From Streptomyces venezuelae (GTDB lineage: Bacteria > Actinomycetota > Actinomycetes > Streptomycetales > Streptomycetaceae), in assembly GCF_008642295.1 (NCBI RefSeq), contig NZ_CP029190.1, forward strand, positions 4,447,501 to 4,511,500: a stretch of DNA of 64,000 bases, given 5' to 3'. Positions within the stretch are counted from its first letter, which is position 1. Each line of letters begins with the position of its first letter. This document shows, in pieces, positions 54,084-62,734 of the stretch. Position numbers and translations under genes: made by a program. The notes below the pieces were generated by a model that ran no database searches, was not told the origin of the DNA, and was given only the letters and a program-made list of their open reading frames with translations.

Positions 54084-55352
54084 GTGAACCAGTTGATGTC
54101 CCGCGAGTCCCAGACCGCCCTGCCCGGAGAGCCCGCCCAGCCCGAGCTGCCGGGCAAACTCCCGGAACACCTGCGCACCGAACTGATCGCGTTCCGCCGG
54201 GACTTGCACATGCACCCCGAGCTCGGTCACCAGGAGTTCCGGACCACCGCCGCGATCAAGGCACGGCTGGAGAAAGCCGGCCTCCGGCCACGGGTGCTGG
54301 ACTCCGGCACCGGCCTGATCTGTGACGTGGGCACCTGGGACGGCCTACGGCCCATGCTGGCCCTCCGCGCGGACATCGACGCCCTGCCCATTCCGGATGC
54401 GAAGACCCACGTTCCGTACCGCTCCACCGTCCCCGACCGGGCCCACGCCTGCGGGCACGACGTGCACACCGCCGCCGTGCTCGGCGCCGGCCTGGTGCTG
54501 GCCGGGCTGGACCGGAAGGGACTGCTGCCGCGGCCGGTCCGGCTGCTGTTCCAGCCCGCCGAGGAGGTGCTGCCGGGCGGTGCCACCGAGGCGATCGCCT
54601 CCGGGGTGCTGGACGGCGTAGGGAAGATCATCGCGGTGCACTGCGACCCGCGGGTGGACGCCGGCCGGATCGGCCTGCGGGTCGGCCCGATCACCTCGGC
54701 CTGCGACCGGCTGGAGGTCAACCTCGACGGGGCCGGCGGCCACACCGCCCGGCCGCACCTGACCACCGACCTGGTGACGGCCGCGGCCCGGGTGGCCATC
54801 GACGTGCCGGCCCTGCTGGCCCGCCGGATGGACGCCCGCGCGGGGATGTCCATCACCTGGGGCCGGATCGAGGCCGGGCACGCCTGCAATGTGATCCCGA
54901 TGCACGCGGAGCTGTCCGGAACCGTGCGCTGCCTGGACCTGAACGCCTGGCACGAGGCGCCGGACCAGATCCACGCGGCGATCGACGAGGTCGCCACCAT
55001 GCACGGGGCCAAGTTCGAGATCAACCACGTCCGCGGGGTGCCGCCGGTGGTCAACGACCCGGTGGTCACCGAGCTGCTCCGGGAGGCGATGGCGGCCCGC
55101 AACGGCGCCGACTCGATCGAGGACACCGAGCAGAGCCTGGGCGGCGAGGACTTCTCCTGGTACCTGGAGCACGTCCCCGGTGCCATGGCCCGCCTCGGGG
55201 TCCGTACCCCCGGGGACACCGCCAAGCGGGACCTGCACCGCGGGGACTTCGACGTGGACGAGTCCGCGATCGCCGTCGGCGTGGAGTTCTTCACCGCCGC
55301 CGCACTGATCGACGGGCACCGTGCCCGCCCGCTCGGTCAGACCGTGCGTTAG
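54084..55352 (+). CDS. M20-family amidohydrolase
   Basis: The 422-residue enzyme belongs to the IAA-amino-acid / hippurate hydrolase type. Metal ligands are visible: ALRADIDALPIPD (about 90-102), HACGHDVHTAAVLGAG (about 120), FQPAEEVLPGG (about 155) and the late SLGGEDFSWYLEHVPGA (about 350). GRIEAGHACNVIPMHAELSG is typical. I chose GTG at 54084; ATG at 54096 is the alternative. A TAACCT hexamer ends eight bases before the GTG and no ribosome site is seen, so the message may be leaderless. The substrate is an N-acyl or N-aryl amino acid, not further defined. Confidence 0.88.
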   Translation: MNQLMSRESQTALPGEPAQPELPGKLPEHLRTELIAFRRDLHMHPELGHQEFRTTAAIKARLEKAGLRPRVLDSGTGLICDVGTWDGLRPMLALRADIDALPIPDAKTHVPYRSTVPDRAHACGHDVHTAAVLGAGLVLAGLDRKGLLPRPVRLLFQPAEEVLPGGATEAIASGVLDGVGKIIAVHCDPRVDAGRIGLRVGPITSACDRLEVNLDGAGGHTARPHLTTDLVTAAARVAIDVPALLARRMDARAGMSITWGRIEAGHACNVIPMHAELSGTVRCLDLNAWHEAPDQIHAAIDEVATMHGAKFEINHVRGVPPVVNDPVVTELLREAMAARNGADSIEDTEQSLGGEDFSWYLEHVPGAMARLGVRTPGDTAKRDLHRGDFDVDESAIAVGVEFFTAAALIDGHRARPLGQTVR

Positions 55353-55497
55353 ACCGCCGCCCACATCCCCTTACAACATCAGCGTGTCGGCCGCCGGACC
55401 TGTCCAGCCCTTGGTACACATGGGCAGGGCATGTCCGGCGTCACCGTTCGGTCACTGTCCGGTTCGCGACGATCCGATAACGACTCATGAACGGGCC

Positions 55498-55525
55498 TTT
55501 AACTGACATCTACGCGCGTTACGAT
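55498..55525 (+). promoter_or_regulatory. Putative promoter of the BMP lipoprotein gene with overlapping palindrome
   Basis: TTTAAC (55498-55503) and TACGAT (55520-55525) are separated by 16 bp and match a sigma-70-type promoter. CTACGCGCGT lies between them at 55510-55519 and nearly matches the perfect palindrome at 56743-56754. The start codon is 57 bp downstream. Confidence 0.6.
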
Positions 55526-55582
55526 CGCCGCGAAACCAGCGCCGGTCGTGGCGCTTCGGTCAGGTTTTGAAGGAGCCTCCCC

Positions 55583-56635
55583 TTGCGCCGGATCACCAGG
55601 ATCGCAACCGTGGGCATCGCGTCCGCGGCCCTCGCTCTCTCCGCCACCGCATGCGGCGGAAAGCAGTCCGGGGACACCGGGTCCTCGGACTCGAAGGAAG
55701 CCACCGCTGCCATCGCGTACGACATCGGCGGCCGTGGCGACCAGTCGTTCAACGACGCCGCCTACGCGGGTCTTCAGATGGCCGAAAAGGACCTGAAGGT
55801 CAAGGGCAAGGAGGCCGAGCCGACCGAGGGTGAGTCCGAGGCCGACAAGGTCCAGCGTCTCACCGAGCTGGCCCGCAACGGCTCGAACCCGGTCATCGGC
55901 GTCGGCTTCGCCTACGCCCCGGCCATCAAGAAGGTCGCTCCGAAGTTCCCGAAGACCACCTTCGGCATCATCGACGACACCTCGGTGACCGGCCCGAACG
56001 TCGCCAACATGGTCTTCAACGAGGAGCAGGGCTCCTACCTGGCCGGCGTCGCCGCCGCCAAGGCGTCCAAGTCCGGCACGGTCGGCTTCATCGGCGGTGT
56101 CGAGGTTCCGCTGATCAAGAAGTTCGAGGCGGGCTTCACCCAGGGCGTCAAGGACACCAACCCGAACGCCAAGGTTCTGAGCAAGTACCTCACCCAGCCG
56201 CCGAACTTCGACGGTTTCGCCAAGCCCGACCTCGGCAAGGCCGCCGCGGAGGGCCAGCTGGCCAACGGCGCCGACGTGATCTACTCCGCCGCCGGTCTGG
56301 CCGGCTCCGGCGCCATCGAGGCCGCCGCCACCAAGGGTGCGTGGGCCATCGGCGTCGACTCCGACCAGTACAACCAGGAGGGTCTGGCCAAGTTCAAGGA
56401 CAAGATCCTGACCTCGGTCACCAAGGACGTCTCCGACTCGGTGTTCAACCTGATCAAGTCGGTCAAGGACGGCAAGCCGCAGGTCGGCGAGGTCCGCTAC
56501 GGCCTGGACAAGGACGGCGTCGGCCTGGCCGACTCCAACCCCGAGTACAAGAACATGGCGGAGCTGCAGGCTGCCGTCGAGAAGGCGAAGAAGGACATCA
56601 TCGCCGGCACCATCAAGGTCAAGACCACCCCGTAA
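55583..56635 (+). CDS. BMP-family nucleoside-binding lipoprotein
   Basis: The 350-residue lipoprotein captures nucleosides for the ABC importer encoded downstream. The signal has lipobox ATAC (Cys about residue 24). Motifs are GGRGDQSFNDAAYAGLQMAE (about 48-67), PVIGVGFAYAPAIKKVAPKF, GFIGGVEVPLIKKFEAGFTQ (about 168-187) and IGVDSDQYNQEGLAKFKD. The start is TTG, with GAAGGAG eight to nine bases upstream. The gene is separated from the ATPase gene by a terminator, so it has its own high-level message, as usual for binding proteins. Confidence 0.94.
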   Translation: MRRITRIATVGIASAALALSATACGGKQSGDTGSSDSKEATAAIAYDIGGRGDQSFNDAAYAGLQMAEKDLKVKGKEAEPTEGESEADKVQRLTELARNGSNPVIGVGFAYAPAIKKVAPKFPKTTFGIIDDTSVTGPNVANMVFNEEQGSYLAGVAAAKASKSGTVGFIGGVEVPLIKKFEAGFTQGVKDTNPNAKVLSKYLTQPPNFDGFAKPDLGKAAAEGQLANGADVIYSAAGLAGSGAIEAAATKGAWAIGVDSDQYNQEGLAKFKDKILTSVTKDVSDSVFNLIKSVKDGKPQVGEVRYGLDKDGVGLADSNPEYKNMAELQAAVEKAKKDIIAGTIKVKTTP

Positions 56636-56649
56636 GGACGTGGTCGGCC

Positions 56650-56687
56650 GGGGTCCGGTGAGGCTGCACCGCAGCCTCCCGGGCCCC
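56650..56687 (+). terminator. Terminator after the BMP lipoprotein gene
   Basis: GGGGTCCGGTGAGGCTGC pairs imperfectly with GCAGCCTCCCGGGCCCC around a 3-base loop, with one bulge. It lies 15 bp past the stop and precedes the next promoter. Confidence 0.75.
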
Positions 56688-56742
56688 GAGCCGCATTTAC
56701 CCTTGGACGATCAGTCGTCCCAACTTTTCATTTTTGACAGTG

Positions 56743-56754
56743 CTACGCGCGTAG
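56743..56754. promoter_or_regulatory. Perfect palindrome CTACGCGCGTAG ahead of the nucleoside ABC operon
   Basis: This 12-base palindrome lies four bases after TTGACA (56734-56739). Close copies occur before the BMP gene (CTACGCGCGT at 55510) and before deoA (ACGCGCGTAGAG at 61318). Location and repetition suggest an operator for one nucleoside-responsive regulator. Confidence 0.65.
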
Positions 56755-56832
56755 AGAGCCCGCGGACGCGATAGCGTCACCCCCCGCCCTGTCCCCCTGC
56801 CTTCGACTCCTTTCGGCCAAGGAGAGTGCGTC

Positions 56833-58497
56833 ATCAACGCGTCCAGCCCGCCCCCCGCCGTAGAACTGCACGGCATTACGAAGCGCTTCCCCGGCGTCGT
56901 CGCCAACAAGGACATCGCCATCACCGTTCGCAAGGGCACCGTGCACGCCCTGATCGGTGAGAACGGTGCCGGCAAGTCGACCCTGATGAAGATCCTCTAC
57001 GGCATGCAGAAGCCGGACGAGGGCACCATCGCCATCGACGGGGAGCACGTCTCCTTCAACAGCCCCGGTGAGGCCATCGCCCGCGGCATCGGCATGGTGC
57101 ACCAGCACTTCATGCTCGCCGACAACCTCACCGTCCTGGAGAACGTGGTTCTCGGCGGCGAGAAGCTCTACGGCATCGGCTCCAAGGCCCGCGCGAAGAT
57201 CATGGAGATCTCGGACGCGTACGGCCTCGGTGTCCGCCCGGACGCCCTCGTCGAAGACCTCGGCGTCGCCGACCGGCAGCGCGTGGAGATCCTCAAGGTC
57301 CTCTACCGCGGCGCTCGCATCCTCATCCTCGACGAGCCGACCGCCGTGCTCGTGCCGCAGGAGGTGGACGCGCTCTTCGACAACCTGCGCGAGCTCAAGG
57401 CCGAAGGCCTCACCGTCATCTTCATCTCGCACAAGCTGGGCGAGGTCCTGAAGGTCGCGGACGACATCACCGTCATCCGCCGCGGCACCACCGTCGGCAC
57501 CGCCGACCCGAAGACCGCCACCACCAAGCAGCTCGCCGAGCTGATGGTCGGCAGTGAACTCCCCACCCCGGAGACCCGCGAGTCGACGGTGACGGACGTC
57601 GCCATGCTGACCGTCCGCAACCTGGTCCTCGCCGAGTCCGGCACGATCACCATGCCCGAGAGCATGGCCCCGCCGGAGCTGTCGACGGGCGACGAGAACC
57701 TCCACGAGCCCGCCCTGGCCGGCCGGTTGCTCCTCGACAACGTCAGCTTCACCATCCACAAGGGCGAGGTCCTCGGCATCGCCGGTGTCGAGGGCAACGG
57801 CCAGACCGAGCTGATCGAGGCCCTGATGGGCATGAACACCCCCGACGGTGGCGTGATCATGCTGGACGGCGAGGACATCACCAAGGCCCCGGTCCGCAAG
57901 CGCCGTGTCGACGGCATCGGCTACATCCCCGAGGACCGGCACCGGCACGGCCTGCTGCTGGAGTCCCCGCTGTGGGAGAACCGCATCCTCGGCCATGTCA
58001 CCGAGGCGCCCAACTCCAAGCGCGGCATCCTCGACCCGAAGGCCGCCCGCAAGGACACCGAGCGGATCGTGCGCGAGTACGACGTCCGGACGCCCGGTAT
58101 CGACGTCACCGCGGCCTCGCTCTCCGGCGGCAACCAGCAGAAGCTGATCGTCGGCCGCGAGATGAGCCACAACCCCAAGTTCCTGATCGCCGCCCACCCC
58201 ACCCGTGGTGTGGACGTCGGCGCGCAGGCGCAGATTTGGGACGCGATCCGCGAGGCCCGCCGCGAGGGTCTGGCCGTTCTGCTGATCTCCGCTGACCTGG
58301 ACGAGCTGATCGGCCTGTCCGACACGCTCCGGGTCATGTACCGCGGCCGGCTGGTCGCGGACGCCGATCCGGCGACCATCACCCCCGAACAGCTGGGCAC
58401 CGCCATGACGGGCGCAGCCTCCGGGCACCTGGAAGCTAACGAAAGCTCCGTTGAAAACGCTGTCGACGGCGATGCGACGGAGGACGAGGCCCGATGA
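56833..58497 (+). CDS. Nucleoside ABC transporter ATPase (double-cassette)
   Basis: The 554-residue protein has two ABC cassettes, as in RbsA/BmpA-type importers. The first has Walker A GENGAGKST (about 39-47) and Walker B RILILDEPTAVL (about 158-169). The second has a degenerate Walker A (GVEGNGQTELIEAL), an ABC signature LSGGNQQKLIVGRE and AAHPTRGVDVGA in place of the Walker B. Conserved sequence VELHGITKRFPGVVANK lies upstream of the first GTG (56941), so the start must be earlier. No ATG, GTG or TTG exists in frame; ATC at 56833 lies eight bases after AAGGAG and is the best candidate. It overlaps the first permease by ATGA. Confidence 0.9.
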   Translation: MNASSPPPAVELHGITKRFPGVVANKDIAITVRKGTVHALIGENGAGKSTLMKILYGMQKPDEGTIAIDGEHVSFNSPGEAIARGIGMVHQHFMLADNLTVLENVVLGGEKLYGIGSKARAKIMEISDAYGLGVRPDALVEDLGVADRQRVEILKVLYRGARILILDEPTAVLVPQEVDALFDNLRELKAEGLTVIFISHKLGEVLKVADDITVIRRGTTVGTADPKTATTKQLAELMVGSELPTPETRESTVTDVAMLTVRNLVLAESGTITMPESMAPPELSTGDENLHEPALAGRLLLDNVSFTIHKGEVLGIAGVEGNGQTELIEALMGMNTPDGGVIMLDGEDITKAPVRKRRVDGIGYIPEDRHRHGLLLESPLWENRILGHVTEAPNSKRGILDPKAARKDTERIVREYDVRTPGIDVTAASLSGGNQQKLIVGREMSHNPKFLIAAHPTRGVDVGAQAQIWDAIREARREGLAVLLISADLDELIGLSDTLRVMYRGRLVADADPATITPEQLGTAMTGAASGHLEANESSVENAVDGDATEDEAR

Positions 58498-59609
58498 AGA
58501 AATTCGACAAGGACCGGCTGCTCCTCGGCATCGCCGGGCCCGCGCTGGCCCTGGTCAGCGCCTTCCTGCTGACCATGCTGGTGCTGGCCGCGACGGGTGT
58601 GAACCCGATCGAGCCGCTCCGGATCATGGTGGAGAACGCCGGCTACGAGGACATCCAGGTCCTCATCGTGAACCAGGCCGGCACGTACTACCTGGCGGCG
58701 CTGGCGGTGGCCATCGGCTTCCGGATGAACCTCTTCAACATCGGCGTCGACGGCCAGTACCGGCTCGCCGCGATGGTCTCCGCCGTGGTCGGCGCGGCCG
58801 TCACGCTGCCCGGCCCGCTGCACATCCTGCTCATCGTGGCCGTCGCCATGCTGACCGGCGCCTTCTGGGCCGGTATCGCGGGTGTGCTGAAGGCCAAGCG
58901 CGGGGTGAGCGAGGTCGTCTCCACGATCATGCTCAACGCCATCGCCACCAGCCTGATCGCCTGGCTGATCCTGCCGAAGAACCTCGGCGTCCAGCCGCCC
59001 GGCTCCAACGACCTGACCACCGGCGACATCGCCGAGTCCGGCTGGTTCCCGGCCGTGGACATGGGTGACAGCGGTCAGATCTACGGCTTCACCTTCGTCG
59101 CCTTCGCGCTCGGCATCGTCTACTGGTTCGTCCTCAACCGGACCCGGTTCGGCTTCGACCTGCGCGCCACCGGCGCCAGCGAGTCCGCCGCCCAGGCCTC
59201 CGGCGTGGACGCCAAGAGGATGATCCTCACCTCGATGCTGATCTCGGGCGCCGTCGCGGGCCTGGCCGGCATGCCGATCCTGCTCGGCGAGAGCCACACG
59301 TACAGCCTGAACTTCCCGCTCGGCGTCGGCTTCACCGGCATCACCATCGCGCTCCTGGGCCGCAACAGCCCGGTGGGCATCTTCTTCGCCGCCCTGCTGA
59401 TCGCGTTCATCGACAAGGCGTCCGCCGGCCTGGACACGGCCGGCTACGCCAAGGAGATCGGCACGATCATGAAGGGCCTGATCGTGATCGCGGTGGTCGT
59501 CTCGTACGAGCTCGTACGCCGCTACGGGATCCGCCGACAGCAGCAGAAGGTCGGCGAGGAACTGGCCGCAGGCCACGCCATCAAGACCGACAAGGAGGTC
59601 GCGGCGTGA
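58494..59609 (+). CDS. Nucleoside ABC transporter permease 1
   Basis: The 371-residue protein has eight to nine hydrophobic helices and the BPD_transp_2 pattern: GPALALVSAFLLTMLVLAAT at the start, YYLAALAVAIGFRMNLFNIG and VDGQYRLAAMVSAVVG (about 63-98), RGVSEVVSTIMLNAIATSLI (about 137) and GVGFTGITIALLGRNSPVGI (about 277). It forms the membrane channel with the next permease. The last cytosolic tail is charged (EELAAGHAIKTDKEVAA). ATGA and GTGA overlaps show coupling on both sides. Confidence 0.94.
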   Translation: MKKFDKDRLLLGIAGPALALVSAFLLTMLVLAATGVNPIEPLRIMVENAGYEDIQVLIVNQAGTYYLAALAVAIGFRMNLFNIGVDGQYRLAAMVSAVVGAAVTLPGPLHILLIVAVAMLTGAFWAGIAGVLKAKRGVSEVVSTIMLNAIATSLIAWLILPKNLGVQPPGSNDLTTGDIAESGWFPAVDMGDSGQIYGFTFVAFALGIVYWFVLNRTRFGFDLRATGASESAAQASGVDAKRMILTSMLISGAVAGLAGMPILLGESHTYSLNFPLGVGFTGITIALLGRNSPVGIFFAALLIAFIDKASAGLDTAGYAKEIGTIMKGLIVIAVVVSYELVRRYGIRRQQQKVGEELAAGHAIKTDKEVAA

Positions 59610-60862
59610 GCACCAAAACCGTTTCCGCGACGAGCGCCGCGCCCAAGAGCGGACGCCGCAAACTCACTCTGCCCTGGATCCTGCTGATCATCGCGGCCGG
59701 CATCGTGCTGGTCTCCCTGGTCCGCACCGTCTCCGGCGCGGAGGACCTGACCTCCATCGGCCAGATCTCCGGTGCCCTGGAGCTGGCCATCCCGATCGGC
59801 CTGGCCGGTCTCGGCGGCCTGTGGGCCGAGCGTGCGGGCGTGGTCAACATCGGCCTCGAGGGCATGATGATCCTCGGCACCTGGTTCGGCGCCTGGGCCG
59901 GCTACCAGTGGGGTCCGTGGACCGGTGTCCTGGTGGGCATCCTCGGCGGTGCCCTCGGCGGCCTGCTGCACGCGATCATCACGGTGACCTTCAACGTCAA
60001 CCACATCGTCTCCGGTGTGGCGGTGAACATCCTGGCGCTGGGCTTCACCCAGTACCTGTCGAACTTCACCTTCGCCGAGGCCGCGGGCGGTTCCTCCAAG
60101 CAGTCCCCGCGCATCGAGGGGATCAAGGAGATCACCCTGCCCGGTGCCGACTGGCTGGCGGACATCCAGGAGAAGCACTGGTTCCTGGTGTCCGACCTGG
60201 CCGGCATCATCGGCGGCCTGGTCACCGAGCTGTCGCTGCTGACCGTCGTGGCGCTGCTGCTGATCCCCGGCACCTGGTGGGTGCTGTGGCGGACCGCCTT
60301 CGGCCTGCGGCTGCGGTCCTGCGGTGAGAACCCCGTCGCCGCCGAGTCCCTCGGCGTCAACGTCTACAAGTACAAGTACATCGCCGTGATCGTCTCCGGC
60401 GGTCTGGCCGGTCTCGGCGGCGCCTTCCTGGCGATCGTCTCCACCGGCATCTACCAGGAGGGCCAGACCGGCGGTCGCGGCTACATCGGTCTCGCCGCGA
60501 TGATCTTCGGTAACTGGATGCCCGGCGGCATGGCCCTGGGTGCCGGCCTGTTCGGCTTCACCGACAGCCTCAAGCTGCGCGGCGGCGCCGAGAACGTGCT
60601 CGCCATGGTGCTGCTGATCGCGATCCTGCTGGCGCTGTTCGCCGGCTGGCAGCTGTACAAGAAGAAGTACCTGCAGGCGGGCATCTCGGCGGTCTGCGCG
60701 GCCGTGCTGTTCCTCGGCTACCTGCTGATCGACGAGATCCCCAGCCAGTTCGTGGACGCGGCCCCGTACGTCACCACCCTGCTGGTGCTCGCGCTCTCCG
60801 CGCAGCGCCTGCGGATGCCCAAGGCGGACGGCATGCCGTACCAAAAGGGCCAGGGCAAGTGA
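59606..60862 (+). CDS. Nucleoside ABC transporter permease 2
   Basis: The 418-residue protein is the second BPD_transp_2 permease. IPIGLAGLGGLWAERAGVVN (about 51-70) followed by IGLEGMMILGTWFGAWAGYQ, HIVSGVAVNILALGFTQYLS and NPVAAESLGVNVYKYKYIAV with GGLAGLGGAFLAIVSTGIYQ (about 260-285) are typical. The segment about 155-185 with SSKQSPRIEGIKEITLPGAD is an outside loop. The last 60 residues add two more helices, typical of actinobacterial versions. The start is GTG overlapping the first permease stop; the end overlaps cdd by GTGA. Confidence 0.94.
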   Translation: MSTKTVSATSAAPKSGRRKLTLPWILLIIAAGIVLVSLVRTVSGAEDLTSIGQISGALELAIPIGLAGLGGLWAERAGVVNIGLEGMMILGTWFGAWAGYQWGPWTGVLVGILGGALGGLLHAIITVTFNVNHIVSGVAVNILALGFTQYLSNFTFAEAAGGSSKQSPRIEGIKEITLPGADWLADIQEKHWFLVSDLAGIIGGLVTELSLLTVVALLLIPGTWWVLWRTAFGLRLRSCGENPVAAESLGVNVYKYKYIAVIVSGGLAGLGGAFLAIVSTGIYQEGQTGGRGYIGLAAMIFGNWMPGGMALGAGLFGFTDSLKLRGGAENVLAMVLLIAILLALFAGWQLYKKKYLQAGISAVCAAVLFLGYLLIDEIPSQFVDAAPYVTTLLVLALSAQRLRMPKADGMPYQKGQGK

Positions 60863-61257
60863 CCACGGCGACCACTCCCGACTGGGACGCCCTGCGGGAG
60901 GCCGCCCGGGACGCCATGTCCCGGGCGTACGCCCCCTACTCGGGCTTCCCGGTCGGGGTCGCCGCCCTGGTCGACGACGGCCGGGTGGTGACCGGCTGCA
61001 ACGTCGAGAACGCCAGCTACGGACTCGGCCTGTGCGCCGAGTGCGGCCTGGTGTCCGCCCTGCAGGCCTCGGGCGGCGGCCGGCTGATGTACTTCACCTG
61101 CGTCGACGGCAAGGGCGACGTCCTCGTCCCGTGCGGCCGGTGCCGTCAGCTGCTGTTCGAGTTCGGCGGCCCCGAGCTCCAGGTGGACACCCCGGAGGGC
61201 ATCCTGCCGCTCTCCGCGATGCTCCCGCAGGCCTTCGGCCCGGACCATCTCCGCTAG
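60859..61257 (+). CDS. cdd: Cytidine deaminase
   Basis: Cdd converts cytidine and deoxycytidine to uridine and deoxyuridine. The 132-residue tetrameric-type enzyme has the substrate motif YAPYSGFPVGVAALV (about 24-38), CNVENASYGLGLCAECGLVS (about 51-70; catalytic Cys-Ala-Glu zinc motif) and the second zinc pair PCGRCRQLLFEFG (about 92-104). GTGA overlap with the second permease puts it in the transport operon, linking import to breakdown. Confidence 0.96.
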   Translation: MTTATTPDWDALREAARDAMSRAYAPYSGFPVGVAALVDDGRVVTGCNVENASYGLGLCAECGLVSALQASGGGRLMYFTCVDGKGDVLVPCGRCRQLLFEFGGPELQVDTPEGILPLSAMLPQAFGPDHLR

Positions 61258-61267
61258 GTCCTCCTCC

Positions 61268-61301
61268 GCGGCCCCCGCACCCCGTCCGGTGCGGGGGCCG
61301 C
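61268..61301 (+). terminator. Terminator of the ABC-cdd operon
   Basis: Two 14-base arms (GCGGCCCCCGCACC at 61268-61281 and GGTGCGGGGGCCGC at 61288-61301) pair perfectly around a 6-base loop, just after the cdd stop. deoA therefore needs its own promoter. Confidence 0.92.
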
Positions 61302-61316
61302 ACCCGTCTCTCTCTC

Positions 61317-61329
61317 AACGCGCGTAGAG
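61317..61329. promoter_or_regulatory. Palindrome-like element ahead of deoA
   Basis: AACGCGCGTAGAG shares twelve contiguous bases (ACGCGCGTAGAG) with the site before the ABC operon at 56745-56756. It is the third occurrence of the motif in this nucleoside locus and sits 36 bp before the deoA ATG. Confidence 0.6.
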
Positions 61330-61364
61330 TCGCGCTCGTACCGAACATGTCCGGAAGGAATGCC

Positions 61365-62642
61365 ATGGACGTCATTTCCGTCATCCGCACCAAGCGTGAC
61401 CGCGGTGAGCTGAGCCCCGAGCAGATCGACTGGGTCATCGACGCGTACACCCGCGGTGTGGTGGCCGACGAGCAGATGTCCGCCCTGGCGATGGCCATCC
61501 TGCTGAACGGCATGAACCGCGCCGAGATCGCCCGCTGGACCGCCGCCATGATCGCGTCCGGCGAGCGGATGGACTTCTCCTCCCTCTCCCGTCCGACCGC
61601 CGACAAGCACTCCACCGGCGGCGTCGGCGACAAGATCACCCTGCCGCTGGCCCCGCTGGTCGCGGCCTGCGGTGCGGCCGTGCCGCAGCTGTCCGGGCGC
61701 GGCCTCGGCCACACCGGCGGCACCCTGGACAAGCTGGAGTCCATCCCCGGCTGGCGGGCCCTGCTCTCCAACGAGGAGATGCTGAACGTCCTGGACACCA
61801 CCGGCGCGGTCATCTGCGCCGCCGGCGACGGTCTGGCCCCGGCCGACAAGAAGCTCTACGCCCTCCGCGACGTGACGGGCACGGTCGAGGCCATCCCGCT
61901 GATCGCCTCCTCGATCATGTCCAAGAAGATCGCCGAGGGCACCGGCTCCCTGGTCCTGGACGTGAAGGTCGGCTCCGGCGCCTTCATGAAGAACATCGAG
62001 GACGCCCGCGAGCTGGCCCGCACCATGGTGGGCCTGGGCACCGACTCCGGCGTCAAGACCGTCGCCCTGCTGACCGACATGTCCACCCCGCTCGGCCTCA
62101 CCGCGGGCAACGCCCTGGAGGTCCGCGAGTCGGTCGAGGTGCTGGCCGGCGGTGGCCCGGCCGACGTGGTCGAGCTGACCATCGCGCTGGCCAGGGAGAT
62201 GCTGGACGCGGCGGGCGTCAAGGACGCCGACCCGGCGAAGGCGCTGGCCGACGGCTCGGCGATGGACGTGTGGCGCCGCATGATCGCCGCGCAGGGCGGC
62301 GACCCGGACGCGAAGCTCCCGGTCGCGCGCGAGCAGCACGTGGTCACCGCCTCCGCCTCGGGCGTGCTGACCCGCCTGGACGCGTACGGGGTCGGCGTCG
62401 CCGCCTGGCGCCTCGGCGCGGGCCGCGCCCGCAAGGAGGACCCGGTGCAGGCGGGCGCGGGCATCGAGCTCCACGCGAAGCCGGGCGACTCCGTCGTCGC
62501 CGGCCAGCCGCTGATGACCCTGCACACGGACACCCCGGAGAAGTTCGAGTACGCGCTCGCCTCCCTGGAGGGCGTCTACGACGTCGCCGCGGCGGGCACC
62601 GACTTCACGGCTGCGCCGATCGTGCTGGACCGCATCGCCTGA
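61365..62642 (+). CDS. deoA: Thymidine (pyrimidine-nucleoside) phosphorylase
   Basis: DeoA splits thymidine or uridine with phosphate to the base and (deoxy)ribose-1-phosphate. The 425-residue protein has the phosphate-binding KHSTGGVGDKITLPLAPLVA (about 81-100), the family signature SGRGLGHTGGTLDKLE (about 111-126) and VKVGSGAFMKNIEDARELAR (about 201-220). A late EDPVQAGAGIELHAKPGDSV belongs to the C-terminal domain. I chose the ATG with GGAAGGA seven bases upstream; an in-frame ATG 18 bp earlier is less likely. It acts on nucleosides brought in by the adjacent transporter. Confidence 0.96.
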   Translation: MDVISVIRTKRDRGELSPEQIDWVIDAYTRGVVADEQMSALAMAILLNGMNRAEIARWTAAMIASGERMDFSSLSRPTADKHSTGGVGDKITLPLAPLVAACGAAVPQLSGRGLGHTGGTLDKLESIPGWRALLSNEEMLNVLDTTGAVICAAGDGLAPADKKLYALRDVTGTVEAIPLIASSIMSKKIAEGTGSLVLDVKVGSGAFMKNIEDARELARTMVGLGTDSGVKTVALLTDMSTPLGLTAGNALEVRESVEVLAGGGPADVVELTIALAREMLDAAGVKDADPAKALADGSAMDVWRRMIAAQGGDPDAKLPVAREQHVVTASASGVLTRLDAYGVGVAAWRLGAGRARKEDPVQAGAGIELHAKPGDSVVAGQPLMTLHTDTPEKFEYALASLEGVYDVAAAGTDFTAAPIVLDRIA

Positions 62643-62664
62643 CCCGAGGCTTCCCCTTCGGGTG

Positions 62665-62696
62665 AACGGGACCGGTGGACCCCCGCCGGTCCCGTT
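62665..62696 (+). terminator. Terminator of deoA
   Basis: AACGGGACCGG (62665-62675) and CCGGTCCCGTT (62686-62696) pair perfectly around a 10-base loop, followed by a short TT. It lies 22 bp after the deoA stop. Confidence 0.88.
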
Positions 62697-62734
62697 TCGG
62701 CTTCCCGCGTCCGTTCGCGTACGCCGGCCCGCCG

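Noticed and set aside
56734..56757. TTGACA plus TAGAGA as a standard promoter of the ABC operon
   Set aside because: The spacer is only 12 bp, too short; TTGACA may still be a -35 with an unrecognised -10.
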